64,000 nt of DNA from Pseudomonas sp. LS1212 (lineage in GTDB: Bacteria > Pseudomonadota > Gammaproteobacteria > Pseudomonadales > Pseudomonadaceae): NCBI RefSeq assembly GCF_024741815.1, contig NZ_CP102951.1, forward strand, positions 372,001-436,000, in the 5' to 3' direction. Positions 48,311 through 56,827 of the stretch are shown here, in pieces. The translations under genes and the position numbers were made by a program. The first letter of the stretch is position 1; each line of letters begins with the position of its first letter. The notes beneath the pieces were generated by a model, which searched no databases, was not told where the DNA came from, and worked only from the letters and a program-made list of their open reading frames with translations.

Positions 48311-49038
48311 TAACACAGGCCTCCATTGACGGCCAGGACCTGGCGGGTGATGTAGGCCGCTTCGGCCGACATCAGGAAGTTCACGGCCCCGGCGACTTCC
48401 TCGGCGGTGCCCAGGCGCTGCGCGGGGATCATTTTCATGAGTTCTTCGAGCGGTACGTGCTCGTCGAGCATGGCCGTGTCGATCAGTCCGGGGGCCACGC
48501 AGTTAACTGTTATCTTGCGCTTGCCCAGCTCAATCGCCAATGCCTTGGCCGCGCCGATCACGCCGGCTTTTGAGGCGCTGTAGTTGACCTGGCCGCGGTT
48601 ACCGATCATTCCGGAAACGGAGGTAATGCAGACGATCCGGCCGGGGGCGCGGCGGCGGATCATCGGCATCGTCAGTGGGTGCAGGACGTTGTAAAAACCG
48701 TCCAGATTGGTGCGCATCACCAGGTCCCAATCCTCTTCGCTCAGGGCCGGAAAGGCGCCGTCGCGGGTCAGGCCGGCATTGCAGACCACGCCGTAGTAAG
48801 CGCCGTGGGTTTCCACGTCTTCACTGAGTATGGCTGCGCAGGCGGCTCGGTCGGCGACGTCGAATTGCAGGACCCGCGCCTGTCGGCCCAGGGCCTGGAC
48901 TTCGTTGCGCACGGCGTCTGCTTCGGCACGACCGCTGCGACAGTGCAGCACCAGATCGTAGCCGGCCTTGGCCAGGCGCAGGGCGATGGCTCGTCCGATT
49001 CCGCGGCTGGAGCCGGTGACCAGAATGGTGTCAGTCAT
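48310..49038 (-). CDS. 3-oxoacyl-ACP reductase (FabG-like) of the aryl-polyene cluster
   Basis: This is a 242-residue short-chain dehydrogenase that would reduce 3-oxoacyl-ACP to 3-hydroxyacyl-ACP with NADPH. It has the glycine-rich loop TGSSRGIG (8-15), CNAGLTRD, Asn111, Ser140/142 in CITSVSG, Tyr153 and Lys157 in YSASKAG; all catalytic residues are present. AGGAG lies six bases before the ATG at 49038. The gene overlaps the dehydratase upstream and the ketosynthase downstream. Confidence 0.88.
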   Translation of the reverse strand: MTDTILVTGSSRGIGRAIALRLAKAGYDLVLHCRSGRAEADAVRNEVQALGRQARVLQFDVADRAACAAILSEDVETHGAYYGVVCNAGLTRDGAFPALSEEDWDLVMRTNLDGFYNVLHPLTMPMIRRRAPGRIVCITSVSGMIGNRGQVNYSASKAGVIGAAKALAIELGKRKITVNCVAPGLIDTAMLDEHVPLEELMKMIPAQRLGTAEEVAGAVNFLMSAEAAYITRQVLAVNGGLC

Positions 49039-49501
49039 GGGGGGACTCCTGTGCGTTGTCTTCGGCGAGGTAGCGGGCGGGGTGGGGCGGGCTGTAAACA
49101 TTCAGGCGCGCCTGGACATCAATGCCCGGCCCGGTCAGGTGGCATTCGAAAATGCCCATGCCGTTTTCGTCTTCCAGCGAGCGAGTGGCGTGAATAACCA
49201 GCTCCGCGCCCAGCGGGAAGTGCTCCACATTGCTCTCGAATTTGCGCGTACCGAGTAAAAAACCCAGCGCTGCGGGCTTGCCAGACAGCCGGGCCCGGCA
49301 ACCGGCGAAGGCAGCGATACTCTGGGCCATCATCTCGACGCCGACCCAGGCTGGAAGGCTGCCATCGGCGCGGTTGAACAAACCATCGGGGCGTACCGTC
49401 AGGCGCGTGAGAATCTGCTCCTCATCGAACGACTCGACCTGATCGATCAGGATCATGTCGCCGGCATGGGGAATGAGTTCGGCCACAGGCCAGGTGATCA
49501 T
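49031..49501 (-). CDS. Hotdog-fold 3-hydroxyacyl-ACP dehydratase of the aryl-polyene cluster
   Basis: This 156-residue protein is of the FabA/FabZ-like hotdog superfamily. The catalytic His is in ELIPHAGDMILIDQV, and the partner acidic residue is in WVGVEMMAQSIAAFAGCRA. It would make the trans-double bonds of the polyene. The start is at 49501, where ATG overlaps the stop of the neighbouring ketosynthase gene (ATGA); 30 further upstream codons belong to that gene's other frame. Confidence 0.85.
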   Translation of the reverse strand: MITWPVAELIPHAGDMILIDQVESFDEEQILTRLTVRPDGLFNRADGSLPAWVGVEMMAQSIAAFAGCRARLSGKPAALGFLLGTRKFESNVEHFPLGAELVIHATRSLEDENGMGIFECHLTGPGIDVQARLNVYSPPHPARYLAEDNAQESPHD

Positions 49502-50697
49502 GGGGCGTCTCCGAGAATCAGACAGGCATTGTTGCCGCCGAAGGCGAATGAATTGCTCATCAAGCGCCGCGGCGCATTTGCGGGCAGGCACTCACCGGAT
49601 TTGACCAGATTCAAGGCCGGTAGATCCACGTCCTGCTGGCCATCCCAGACATGGGGTGGCAGTTGGTTCCGGGTATTTTCCGCCGCCAGCGTCAGCCAGC
49701 AGAAAGCGGCTTCCAGCGCCCCGGCGGCGCCGAGGGTGTGGCCGCTCATGGGTTTGGTCGAAGAACAGGGTACGCCCTCGGGGAACAGGGCCTGTACCGC
49801 CAGGCTTTCCATCGCATCGTTGTGTTGCGTGGCGGTGCCGTGCAAGTTCAGGTAGTCGATCTGCCGGGGTTGCAGCTGTGCATGCTGCAGCGCTTTGCGC
49901 ATGGCCACCAGGGCGCCTGCGCCGGTCGGCTCCGGCGCGGAAATATGGTGCGCGTCGCTACTGGCACCATAGCCGAGCAGGGCAATGGTCGGGGCATTCG
50001 CGTCACGTTCCCTGCTCATCAGAAAGAGTGCGGCAGCCTCACCGATGTTGATGCCGTCGCGGTTGCGCGAAAAGGGATTGCAGCGCTGGCTGCTGATCGC
50101 TTCCAGGGCCAGGAAACCATTGAGCGTCAGCTGGCACAGGCTATCGACGCCACCGCAGATCACGGCATCGCAGATACCCAGGTCAAGCAGCCGCTGTGCG
50201 CTCATCAGGGCCCGGGCACTCGACGTGCAGGCGGTGGAAATGACATAGGCCGGCCCGCTCAGCTGCAACCAGTCGGCGAGGAAGTTCGCCGGGGCGCTGA
50301 GCTCCTGCTGGTGGTAGTCGTAGCTGCTCGGAAAGTGCTGATCGCGCAGGTAGGCCGCAATGCCGTGGCTGGCTTCATCGATACCCGAGGTGCTGGTGCC
50401 CAGCACAATGCCAATGCGCGAGCTGCCGTAACGCTGGATTGCCCGGCGAATCTCATCCTCGATTTGCAGGGCCGCGTCGAACAGCAATCGATTGTTGCGG
50501 CTGCCGTGCTGCTGCAAGTGCGCCGGCAGCTGCGGTAACTCGCCGCGCACGGCGGCCACCGGCAAGGCACGGTCGGGCACCCAACCGGCCGCTTCGCGCA
50601 TGCCGCTGGTATCGGCGGCAAACAAGTGGGTCGAGACTTCGGTCTTGTTGCCACCCAAGGCGCAATTCAGGCCCAGGGCATTGAGGTAAGCCGTCAT
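49498..50697 (-). CDS. Beta-ketoacyl-ACP synthase of the aryl-polyene cluster (proximal ketosynthase)
   Basis: This is a 399-residue condensing enzyme beginning MTAYLNALGLNCALGGNKTEV. Active-site Cys157 is in ISTACTSSARAL, with His in LNLHGTATQHND and His in MSGHTLGAAGA. All three are kept, so it is a true ketosynthase rather than a chain-length factor that has lost its cysteine. It pairs with the dehydratase and reductase immediately downstream and overlaps the DUF3261 lipoprotein gene by ATGA. Confidence 0.87.
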   Translation of the reverse strand: MTAYLNALGLNCALGGNKTEVSTHLFAADTSGMREAAGWVPDRALPVAAVRGELPQLPAHLQQHGSRNNRLLFDAALQIEDEIRRAIQRYGSSRIGIVLGTSTSGIDEASHGIAAYLRDQHFPSSYDYHQQELSAPANFLADWLQLSGPAYVISTACTSSARALMSAQRLLDLGICDAVICGGVDSLCQLTLNGFLALEAISSQRCNPFSRNRDGINIGEAAALFLMSRERDANAPTIALLGYGASSDAHHISAPEPTGAGALVAMRKALQHAQLQPRQIDYLNLHGTATQHNDAMESLAVQALFPEGVPCSSTKPMSGHTLGAAGALEAAFCWLTLAAENTRNQLPPHVWDGQQDVDLPALNLVKSGECLPANAPRRLMSNSFAFGGNNACLILGDAP

Positions 50698-51179
50698 GGT
50701 GCGCTCTCGCGGGGCAGTGGGCTGACCTGATAACGCAGGCCCTGCTCCAGATTCAAGGTAAATGCCTGAGGCTGGCGATAAATCACATGCCAGCGCTCGG
50801 CGAGCTGGCGCCGATTGCCCAGCTGGCTTGCTCCGGGATAGTTGCGCTGGAGTTCGCCGGCGGGCGTCAATGCGAACAACACTGCGGCGAACAGCTCGCG
50901 AGCCTGCGGGTTCGGTGGCAACAGACCGTCGGCTTGCCACTGCTGTTGCCTGAGCAATTGCCGCGCCTGGGGAATGCCCAACAGGTCGAGCATCGACCAT
51001 CGCAGGCTGTCGCCTTCACGCTGGATGACCAGTAGCCAATCCTGTTGCTGCCCGGCTTGCCGCTGCTCGACATGCAGTTGCAGCGGCAAGGTCAGTGTCG
51101 GCACTTGCTCGGGCAGCGGCGGTTTGCTCACGCACGCGCTGAGCAAGAGCAGGCACCCGAAAAGCCAGAGACGGCTCAT
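50694..51179 (-). CDS. DUF3261 lipoprotein of the aryl-polyene cluster
   Basis: This is a 161-residue lipoprotein precursor. The signal is MSRLWLFGCLLLLSACVSKPP, with a lipobox LLSAC (acylated Cys16). The rest contains QDWLLVIQREGDSLRWSMLDLLGIPQARQLL, typical of the DUF3261 proteins found next to MMPL exporters and LolA-like proteins in aryl-polyene clusters. It is probably part of a LolB-like lipid-carrying step to the outer membrane. Four-base overlaps with both neighbours show coupling. Confidence 0.82.
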   Translation of the reverse strand: MSRLWLFGCLLLLSACVSKPPLPEQVPTLTLPLQLHVEQRQAGQQQDWLLVIQREGDSLRWSMLDLLGIPQARQLLRQQQWQADGLLPPNPQARELFAAVLFALTPAGELQRNYPGASQLGNRRQLAERWHVIYRQPQAFTLNLEQGLRYQVSPLPRESAP

Positions 51180-53497
51180 TTTGCCGGGCTCGCATGGCCG
51201 CGGGCCCAGGGCGCCAGCAGAAAACTGAAGGCCAGGCCCAGGCTGACCGCCAAACCGAAGTTGCTCACCGCCGGGGTTTTGGAAACGGCCAGCAGGCCGA
51301 ACGACAGCCAGGTGGTTGCAGCAGCCAGCAGCGTGCCGAGCAGGCTGACGGCGGCGCCGCCGATCTGTTCGCGCATCAAGATGGCGTAATCGACGCTGAT
51401 GGCCGTTACCAGCAACAGGCCGAACAGGCTGAACAAGGTCAGCGGTTGCCCCAGCCAGCCCAGGCTCGCCAGGCTGCACAGCGCCGCCAGCAGCGGCAGG
51501 GCAACCAGACGCAATGCGCCGCCAAGGCCGAAAGGCAGGATCAGCAACAGCACGATCAGCGCACAGGACAGCAGTTTGAGTTCGGCGGCGCTGATTTGCG
51601 TGTCGGCGAAGACGCCGTTCAGCTCGGCGAGCCGGTCGACCAGCTGCACGCCCTCCAGATCCTGCGCCTGGAGCCGCAGCAGCTCGGTATCGTTCAAACC
51701 TTGCAAACTGACCATTGCCGCGACACCGTCGCCGGTATCGCCCAGCCAAAGCATGCGCCAGGGTTCGCCCAGCGGCCCCGCCAAGGCCTGTTCGACGCTT
51801 TGGATGGGCAGGGCCTGCAACTGCGCCAACTCTGCCTGCAAGGCACTGACCGGTACGCCCAGTGCCAGCAGTGGCTGCCAGAACTGCGGGAGTTTGCCCA
51901 GCGCCGTGCGTAGTTGTTGTTGCTCGGCCGGGCTGTCGACCAACTGGTTGATGGCCAGGTAGCCCTGCAATTCGTCAAGGCTGACCAATTGATCCAGGCG
52001 GTGGCTCAAGGCTTCCTGGCGTTCGAGCAGTTGCTGTTGATCGGCGCCGCGAACCAGGAAGAACTGGCTGGTGGGCTGATAGCCAGTAATGCGGGCAATG
52101 GTTTGGGCTTCTTCGAGCAGATGGGGCGAGCTGCCGACCCATTGGCGAATGTCATTGCGGGTGTCCAGTTGCCACAGGCCGGCCGCGCAGAACATCAGCG
52201 TCAGCCCCAGTAGCCAGGGGCTGGCGACGCGCCGCAGCAACGCCTGGCGCACGCTCAACAAGGTTTCTGCGATACGCAGTGGCCACTGGGCGGGTGCCAG
52301 TTGCGTGCCATTGAGCAGGGCGGGCAGCAGGCATACGGCGGTCAGATAAGCGCCGATCAGGCCGGCTGCGGAAAACACGGCGATCTGGGTCAGGGCCGGG
52401 AAGGGCGTGAATGCCAGGGCCAGGTAGCCGATGCAACTGGTTATCAGGCTCAGGCTCAGGCCGGGCAAGGTCAGCCGCAGGGCGGGCCAGCTGTGCCACG
52501 GGCGCAGGCTCCAGCTTTTCGACAGGTAATGCAGCGGGTAGTCGACGGCGACGCCAATCAGGCTGGAGCCCAGCACCAGGGTCATCACATGGATATGACC
52601 GAACAGTGCTACGCAGGCCACGGCGCCGAACAGCATGCCGACCAACACCGGCACGAACGCGAGCAGTACCCGCAGCCGCCGAAACGCCAACAGCAACAGC
52701 AGCAGGATGGCGACAGTGGCGCCGCCACCGACCCAGGTGATTTCCCGCGAGGCCTGGCGCTGGCCGCTGGCGGCATACAGCAGGCCGCTGGCGGCCAACA
52801 GTTGTGCGTCGGCTGCACCGGCCTGGGCGCGAGCCTGTTCGAGCAGGTCGGCCACCAGCAACGGCAGTTTCATGTCGAAAGCGTTGCCCAGGGTGCGCGC
52901 CCGCAAGAGTACCCAGTGCTTGCCCTCGGCCTCGGCAACCAATGCGCCGCTGCCAATGTCCAGTTGCACCGTGCCATGGCGAGGCTGGCTCTCCTGAATG
53001 CGCGAAGTCAGGCCGAGCCAGTCGTCCTGGCTGGCGACCAGGCTGAACCCACCGAAGGGGTCGAACAGGGTCTGGACCCGTTGCTCGATAAAGGCTTTGG
53101 GCTGTTCGATCAGATGCTTGCGGTCGGTTGCCGAGAGCATCGCCAGGCGGCCTTGCAAGAGCTGCTGGCGCAAGGCCGGCAAGTCGGCCTGCAGGTTCCA
53201 CTGGACCTTTTCGAACACGCCGCTGGCCTGCCACTGTTCACTCAGCCGTTGTGCCAGGGCAATGGCCTGGTCGCGATCGGCGTGGCCCACCAGTACCAGC
53301 ATCTCGCGGTTCAGCGGCTCTTGCATGCGTTGCTCGGCCCGTTTTACCAGCGCATCGGGCGTGGCCCCGGGAACCAGCTCCATCAGGTCGGCCGAGAGGG
53401 GCGGGCCGGCATGCCATTGCCAGCCGGCCAGGGCCAGGACTGCCAGCAGCAGGGCCAGGAACAGGCGCGGGAGCAGGCGTTTACTGAGCGAAGTCAT
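51176..53497 (-). CDS. MMPL/RND-family exporter of the aryl-polyene cluster
   Basis: This is a 773-residue inner-membrane protein of the MMPL family. The topology is that of RND exporters: one N-terminal helix, a large periplasmic loop, five helices (from EITWVGGGATVAILLLLLLAF), a second loop, and five more helices near the C-terminus (LLSCALIVLLLILPFGLGGAL onward). The acidic helix residues VGVAVDYPLHYL and AISVDYAILM are in the expected positions. It would move the lipid-linked polyene across the inner membrane. An alternative upstream start at 53512 adds five residues. Confidence 0.86.
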   Translation of the reverse strand: MTSLSKRLLPRLFLALLLAVLALAGWQWHAGPPLSADLMELVPGATPDALVKRAEQRMQEPLNREMLVLVGHADRDQAIALAQRLSEQWQASGVFEKVQWNLQADLPALRQQLLQGRLAMLSATDRKHLIEQPKAFIEQRVQTLFDPFGGFSLVASQDDWLGLTSRIQESQPRHGTVQLDIGSGALVAEAEGKHWVLLRARTLGNAFDMKLPLLVADLLEQARAQAGAADAQLLAASGLLYAASGQRQASREITWVGGGATVAILLLLLLAFRRLRVLLAFVPVLVGMLFGAVACVALFGHIHVMTLVLGSSLIGVAVDYPLHYLSKSWSLRPWHSWPALRLTLPGLSLSLITSCIGYLALAFTPFPALTQIAVFSAAGLIGAYLTAVCLLPALLNGTQLAPAQWPLRIAETLLSVRQALLRRVASPWLLGLTLMFCAAGLWQLDTRNDIRQWVGSSPHLLEEAQTIARITGYQPTSQFFLVRGADQQQLLERQEALSHRLDQLVSLDELQGYLAINQLVDSPAEQQQLRTALGKLPQFWQPLLALGVPVSALQAELAQLQALPIQSVEQALAGPLGEPWRMLWLGDTGDGVAAMVSLQGLNDTELLRLQAQDLEGVQLVDRLAELNGVFADTQISAAELKLLSCALIVLLLILPFGLGGALRLVALPLLAALCSLASLGWLGQPLTLFSLFGLLLVTAISVDYAILMREQIGGAAVSLLGTLLAAATTWLSFGLLAVSKTPAVSNFGLAVSLGLAFSFLLAPWARGHASPAK

Positions 53498-54083
53498 GGT
53501 GCTGTGCATCACTCAAGGTTGTGGCGCTGCGGCTGGCAGGCATACGCAAAACGGTGCTGTCGCCCTGGGCCTCCAACAGTTCGATGCGCTCGACGAATTC
53601 ACCGCCGAAGATATCGATCCGGTTGAAGACTTGCTTGAGCAGCAGCGAGCGAGGGATCAGGTGCAGTTGCCAGTGCTGGGCATCACCCTGCAGGCTGAGT
53701 TCGAAATCACGTTGCAGGCCGCTGCTGTCGCCTTGCAGAACGGCGAAGAACAGCCGGTTCTGCTCGGCGCCGGCGCTTTTGCCGGGCAGCATGTGCCAGC
53801 CATCGGCGTCGCGACGGGCGATGCCGCTAGCGTTGATCCGGTAGTCTTGCTGCAAGGGAGACTTGAGCAGCCAGAGCAGCCCGGTGTCTTTGGCCAGGAC
53901 AAATTGCCCCTTGCTGATCAAGGGCTGGGGCAAGGCGCGCAAGTGCTTCTCCTGGATGAAATCACCCTGGACCACGGCCGGCCTGGCCAATTGTTCGCTC
54001 AGGTCATTCAGATCGAATGCGCAAGCCGGCCCACTTGCAGCAAGAATCGTCAGCAGGCTGATACAGCGCAGTAGCCAGTTCAT
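53481..54083 (-). CDS. LolA-like outer-membrane lipoprotein carrier of the aryl-polyene cluster
   Basis: This is a 200-residue periplasmic protein with a signal peptide (MNWLLRCISLLTILAASGPACA). The LolA-like core is FDLNDLSEQLARPAVVQGDFIQEKHLRALPQPLISKGQFVL. Such proteins in aryl-polyene clusters are thought to ferry the product to the outer membrane. It overlaps the thioesterase gene by ATGA and the MMPL gene by about 17 bases. Confidence 0.85.
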   Translation of the reverse strand: MNWLLRCISLLTILAASGPACAFDLNDLSEQLARPAVVQGDFIQEKHLRALPQPLISKGQFVLAKDTGLLWLLKSPLQQDYRINASGIARRDADGWHMLPGKSAGAEQNRLFFAVLQGDSSGLQRDFELSLQGDAQHWQLHLIPRSLLLKQVFNRIDIFGGEFVERIELLEAQGDSTVLRMPASRSATTLSDAQHHDFAQ

Positions 54084-54505
54084 GCCAGGGCCTTCTGCAC
54101 GGCGTCGAGAAATACCTGCGGCGAGGCCAGTTGCATCTCCCGGCTGGCCAGGTCCACGGCCACCTGCACGGAGCTGGCGCGGGTCATGCGTTCGCCTGTG
54201 GCGGCATCGCTGATCAGGTAGCTGATCTTCAGCCGGTTTTCCCACTCCACGAGGCTGGCGCGCACCACCAGGCGCTGGCCGAAGGTGGCGCCGCGCAGGT
54301 AGCGCAGTTGCAGGTCGATCACCGGCCACGCATAGCCGCTGGCTTGCATCTGCAGGTAGTTGTGTTCGAGCTTGTCGAGCAGGGCGCAGCGCCCGATCTC
54401 CAGGTATTTCACGTAGTGGCCATGCCAGACCACGTTCATGGGGTCGATATCGAAGAACGGCACGACGATCTCGCTCTCGATGTGAAGGACGCCTTTACTG
54501 CGCAT
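54080..54505 (-). CDS. Thioesterase (4-hydroxybenzoyl-CoA type) of the aryl-polyene cluster
   Basis: This is a 141-residue single-hotdog thioesterase. The family motif is FFDIDPMNVVWHGHYVKYLEIGRCALLD, with the catalytic Asp in DIDPMNVVWHGHY. It would release or edit acyl-thioester intermediates. The ATG at 54505 overlaps the ammonia-lyase 3' end by 11 bases. Confidence 0.87.
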   Translation of the reverse strand: MRSKGVLHIESEIVVPFFDIDPMNVVWHGHYVKYLEIGRCALLDKLEHNYLQMQASGYAWPVIDLQLRYLRGATFGQRLVVRASLVEWENRLKISYLISDAATGERMTRASSVQVAVDLASREMQLASPQVFLDAVQKALA

Positions 54506-56042
54506 GCAGCCTCCAATGTTGTTCGGCAATGCGCTGCAGGCACAACCGCAGTTCGGCTTCCAGGGCGCGGTCTTCGATGACCGGGGCAAAGTCTTCGGCC
54601 AGCGCGCGATGCATTTGGGCCAGTGCCGGTGGCAGCGGGCGGGCATCTTCGGCGCGGCCGCGCAGCCAGAGACCCTGCTGGGCGGCCAGCAACGTGGCCG
54701 CCGCGACCTGTTCGGTCAGTTCCAGTACGCGCAGGGCATCGCGCGCGGCGATGGTGCCCATGCTGACCTTGTCCTGGTTGTGGCATTCGGTGGAGCGCGA
54801 GAACACGCTGGCCGGCAGGGTGTTTTTCAGCGCTTCGGCGGTCCAGGCGCTGGCGCCGATCTGCACGGCCTTGAAACCATGATTGAGCATCGCCCGCTCA
54901 TCGCTGGCGCCGGACAGGTTGCTTGGCAGGCCGTGGTTGTAACGCTCGTCCACCAGCAGGGCCAGTTGCCGATCGAGCAGGTCGGAAACGTTGGCCACCA
55001 GGGTCTTGAGGCTGTCCATGGCAAAGGCGATATGCCCGCCATAGAAATGCCCGCCGTGCAGCACACGCTCGGCCTCGGCGTCGATGATCGGGTTGTCGTT
55101 GGCGCTGTTGAGTTCAGTCTCGATGAAACTGCGCAACCAGCCCAGGCTGTCGGCCAGCACCCCCAGAACATGGGGCGCGCAGCGCAACGAGTAACGGTCC
55201 TGCAGGCGATGAAGGGGCGCGGTTGGTGCATCGATGGCCAGGTCCTGGCGTAGCCAGGCGGCCACCTGCATTTGCCCCGGATGCGGTTTGGTGGCGAACA
55301 GGCGCTCGTCGAAGTGTTCGGGGTTGCCTTGCAGGGCGACCACGTTCATGGCCGTTATGCGGGTTGCCAGCTTGAGCAGGTAGTCGGCGCGGGCGAAGGC
55401 CAGGCAGGCGAGCCCGGTCATCACTGCCGTGCCGTTCATCAGCGCCAGGGCTTCCTTGGGCCGCAATACCAGCGGCTCCCAGCCCAGTTCGTGGTGTACG
55501 TCCAGGGCCGCACGGCGCTCACCGCGGTACATGACCTCGCGCTCGCCGGACAATGTCGCGGCCACATAGGACAGGGGCGTCAGGTCGCCGCTGGCGCCGA
55601 CCGAGCCTTCTTCCGGGATCAGCGGCAGGATGTCGTGTTCGAGAAAGGCCTGCATGCGCTCCAGCAGCTCGACACGTACGCCCGATACCCCCTGGCAAAG
55701 CGACTGCAAGCGTGCAGCGAGCACGGCGCGGGTCGCCTGGGCATCGAGCAACTTGCCCAGCCCGCAGCCATGGAAGGTGTACAGATGTCGGGGCAAGGCC
55801 TCGACGTGCTCGAGCGGCACGGCCACTACGCACGAGTCGCCATAACCGGTCGTGACGCCGTAAATAACGCCTTCCCTGTCCAGCAGGGAGTCGAGGAACC
55901 GCGGGCCGCGGGCAATCATCTCGCGGAAGTCGGGGTCGCTCTGCAACTGTACGGGAGCCTGGCGGTTGGCCAGGGCCAGCACCTCTTCGATGCGCAGTGG
56001 GGACAGGCCGAAAGTTACCGGCTCAAGCGGATGCGTCGTCAT
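54495..56042 (-). CDS. Aromatic amino acid ammonia-lyase of the aryl-polyene cluster
   Basis: This is a 515-residue MIO enzyme. The cofactor-forming triad Ala150-Ser151-Gly152 is in GSVGASGDLTPLSY, Tyr61 is in YGVTTGYGD, and the later ELNSANDNPI and SRSTECHNQDKVSMG are present. It deaminates His, Phe or Tyr to an aryl-acrylate, a possible starter for the aryl head group. At the specificity position (SH in HAL, HL in typical TAL, FL in PAL) this protein has Phe90-His91, so the substrate cannot be named; Tyr is my guess from context. It overlaps the truncated acyltransferase gene by 20 bases. Confidence 0.85.
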   Translation of the reverse strand: MTTHPLEPVTFGLSPLRIEEVLALANRQAPVQLQSDPDFREMIARGPRFLDSLLDREGVIYGVTTGYGDSCVVAVPLEHVEALPRHLYTFHGCGLGKLLDAQATRAVLAARLQSLCQGVSGVRVELLERMQAFLEHDILPLIPEEGSVGASGDLTPLSYVAATLSGEREVMYRGERRAALDVHHELGWEPLVLRPKEALALMNGTAVMTGLACLAFARADYLLKLATRITAMNVVALQGNPEHFDERLFATKPHPGQMQVAAWLRQDLAIDAPTAPLHRLQDRYSLRCAPHVLGVLADSLGWLRSFIETELNSANDNPIIDAEAERVLHGGHFYGGHIAFAMDSLKTLVANVSDLLDRQLALLVDERYNHGLPSNLSGASDERAMLNHGFKAVQIGASAWTAEALKNTLPASVFSRSTECHNQDKVSMGTIAARDALRVLELTEQVAAATLLAAQQGLWLRGRAEDARPLPPALAQMHRALAEDFAPVIEDRALEAELRLCLQRIAEQHWRLHAQ

Positions 56043-56520
56043 CGGTCTTCCAGAAGGGGTAGAAATTGAACCATTGTTGGGGCGCTTGCAGGCAGTACTG
56101 GCCCAAACGCTCGGCGTAACGTGCCGCCCATGTGGAGATTATCTGCTCGCGATTGCTGCGGCGCCATTCAATGGCCTCGGCGAACGGCTCGAGGATGACC
56201 CGGTAGCGGCCCTGCTGCTTGAGGCACAGAATCAGGTTGATCGGGCATTGAAGCAGGCCGGCCAGCAGCCATGGGCCTTGCGGGAAGGCAGCGCGATGGC
56301 CGAGGAAGTCGACCTGTACATTGCGCCCGCCATGCAGCGGTACGCGGTCACCGGCGATGGCTAGCCATTCGCCGTTGTCCAGGCGCTGACTCAACTGCAA
56401 CATGACGCCCGGGTCCAGCTCACTGACCTGGATCAGGCGCAGGTTGGTGGCGCCGGCTTCACCGAGCAAGCGGTTGAAGAGTTCGGCATGCCTGGTGTGG
56501 ACCAGCACATTCATGGTCAG
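56023..56520 (-). pseudogene. C-terminal remnant of an LpxL-like acyltransferase (aryl-polyene cluster)
   Basis: Only the end of the gene is left. The readable part begins at an internal ATG (56514; MNVLVHTRHAELFNRLLGE) and runs 163 codons to KTDDDASA. It keeps GDRVPLHGGRNVQVDFLGHRAAFPQGPWLLAGLLQCPINLIL, the later blocks of the LpxL/HtrB acyltransferase fold. It lacks the catalytic HX4D/E block and the preceding domain (in aryl-polyene clusters often a family 2 glycosyltransferase). Upstream, the sequence changes abruptly to prtF. No ribosome-binding site precedes the internal ATG. It is almost surely non-functional. Confidence 0.82.
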
Positions 56521-56827
56521 GCTGGGTGACCGACAGGGAGACGGTGTCGGCGCTGAACTGGTCGTTCTGGTTGTTGGCCTGGGACTCCTCATCTAACTGA
56601 CCGCCATGGCCAAATCGGGAGTTGATGCCAACCTGCGGCAGCAAACCGCCTCGACCAATCGCTTCCTCCTGGCGAGAGGCCTGGTAGTCATGGCCGGCGA
56701 CCTGATAGGTGGCATCGTTTTGCCGGGAGGCATCGTAGAGCTCGGTCAGCGACAACCGGGCATCGCCGGCCCAGAGTTGGCAGCACCAGAAAAAAGAGAA
56801 CAAGGCTGTACTTGCGCGCACTGTCAT
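56459..56827 (-). pseudogene. Truncated type I secretion outer-membrane protein (prtF/aprF 5' fragment)
   Basis: The first 103 codons encode a TolC/AprF-type N-terminus: a signal peptide (ASTALFSFFWCCQLWA), then SLTELYDASRQNDATYQVAGHDYQASRQEEAIGRGGLLPQVGINS and FSADTVSLSVTQP. A normal protein continues for about 450 residues. After TQP the frame runs into acyltransferase DNA, adds 19 unrelated residues and stops at 56459. The start overlaps the prtE stop (ATGA), so it was the third gene of prtDEF. A working secretion channel would need a TolC from elsewhere. Confidence 0.85.
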
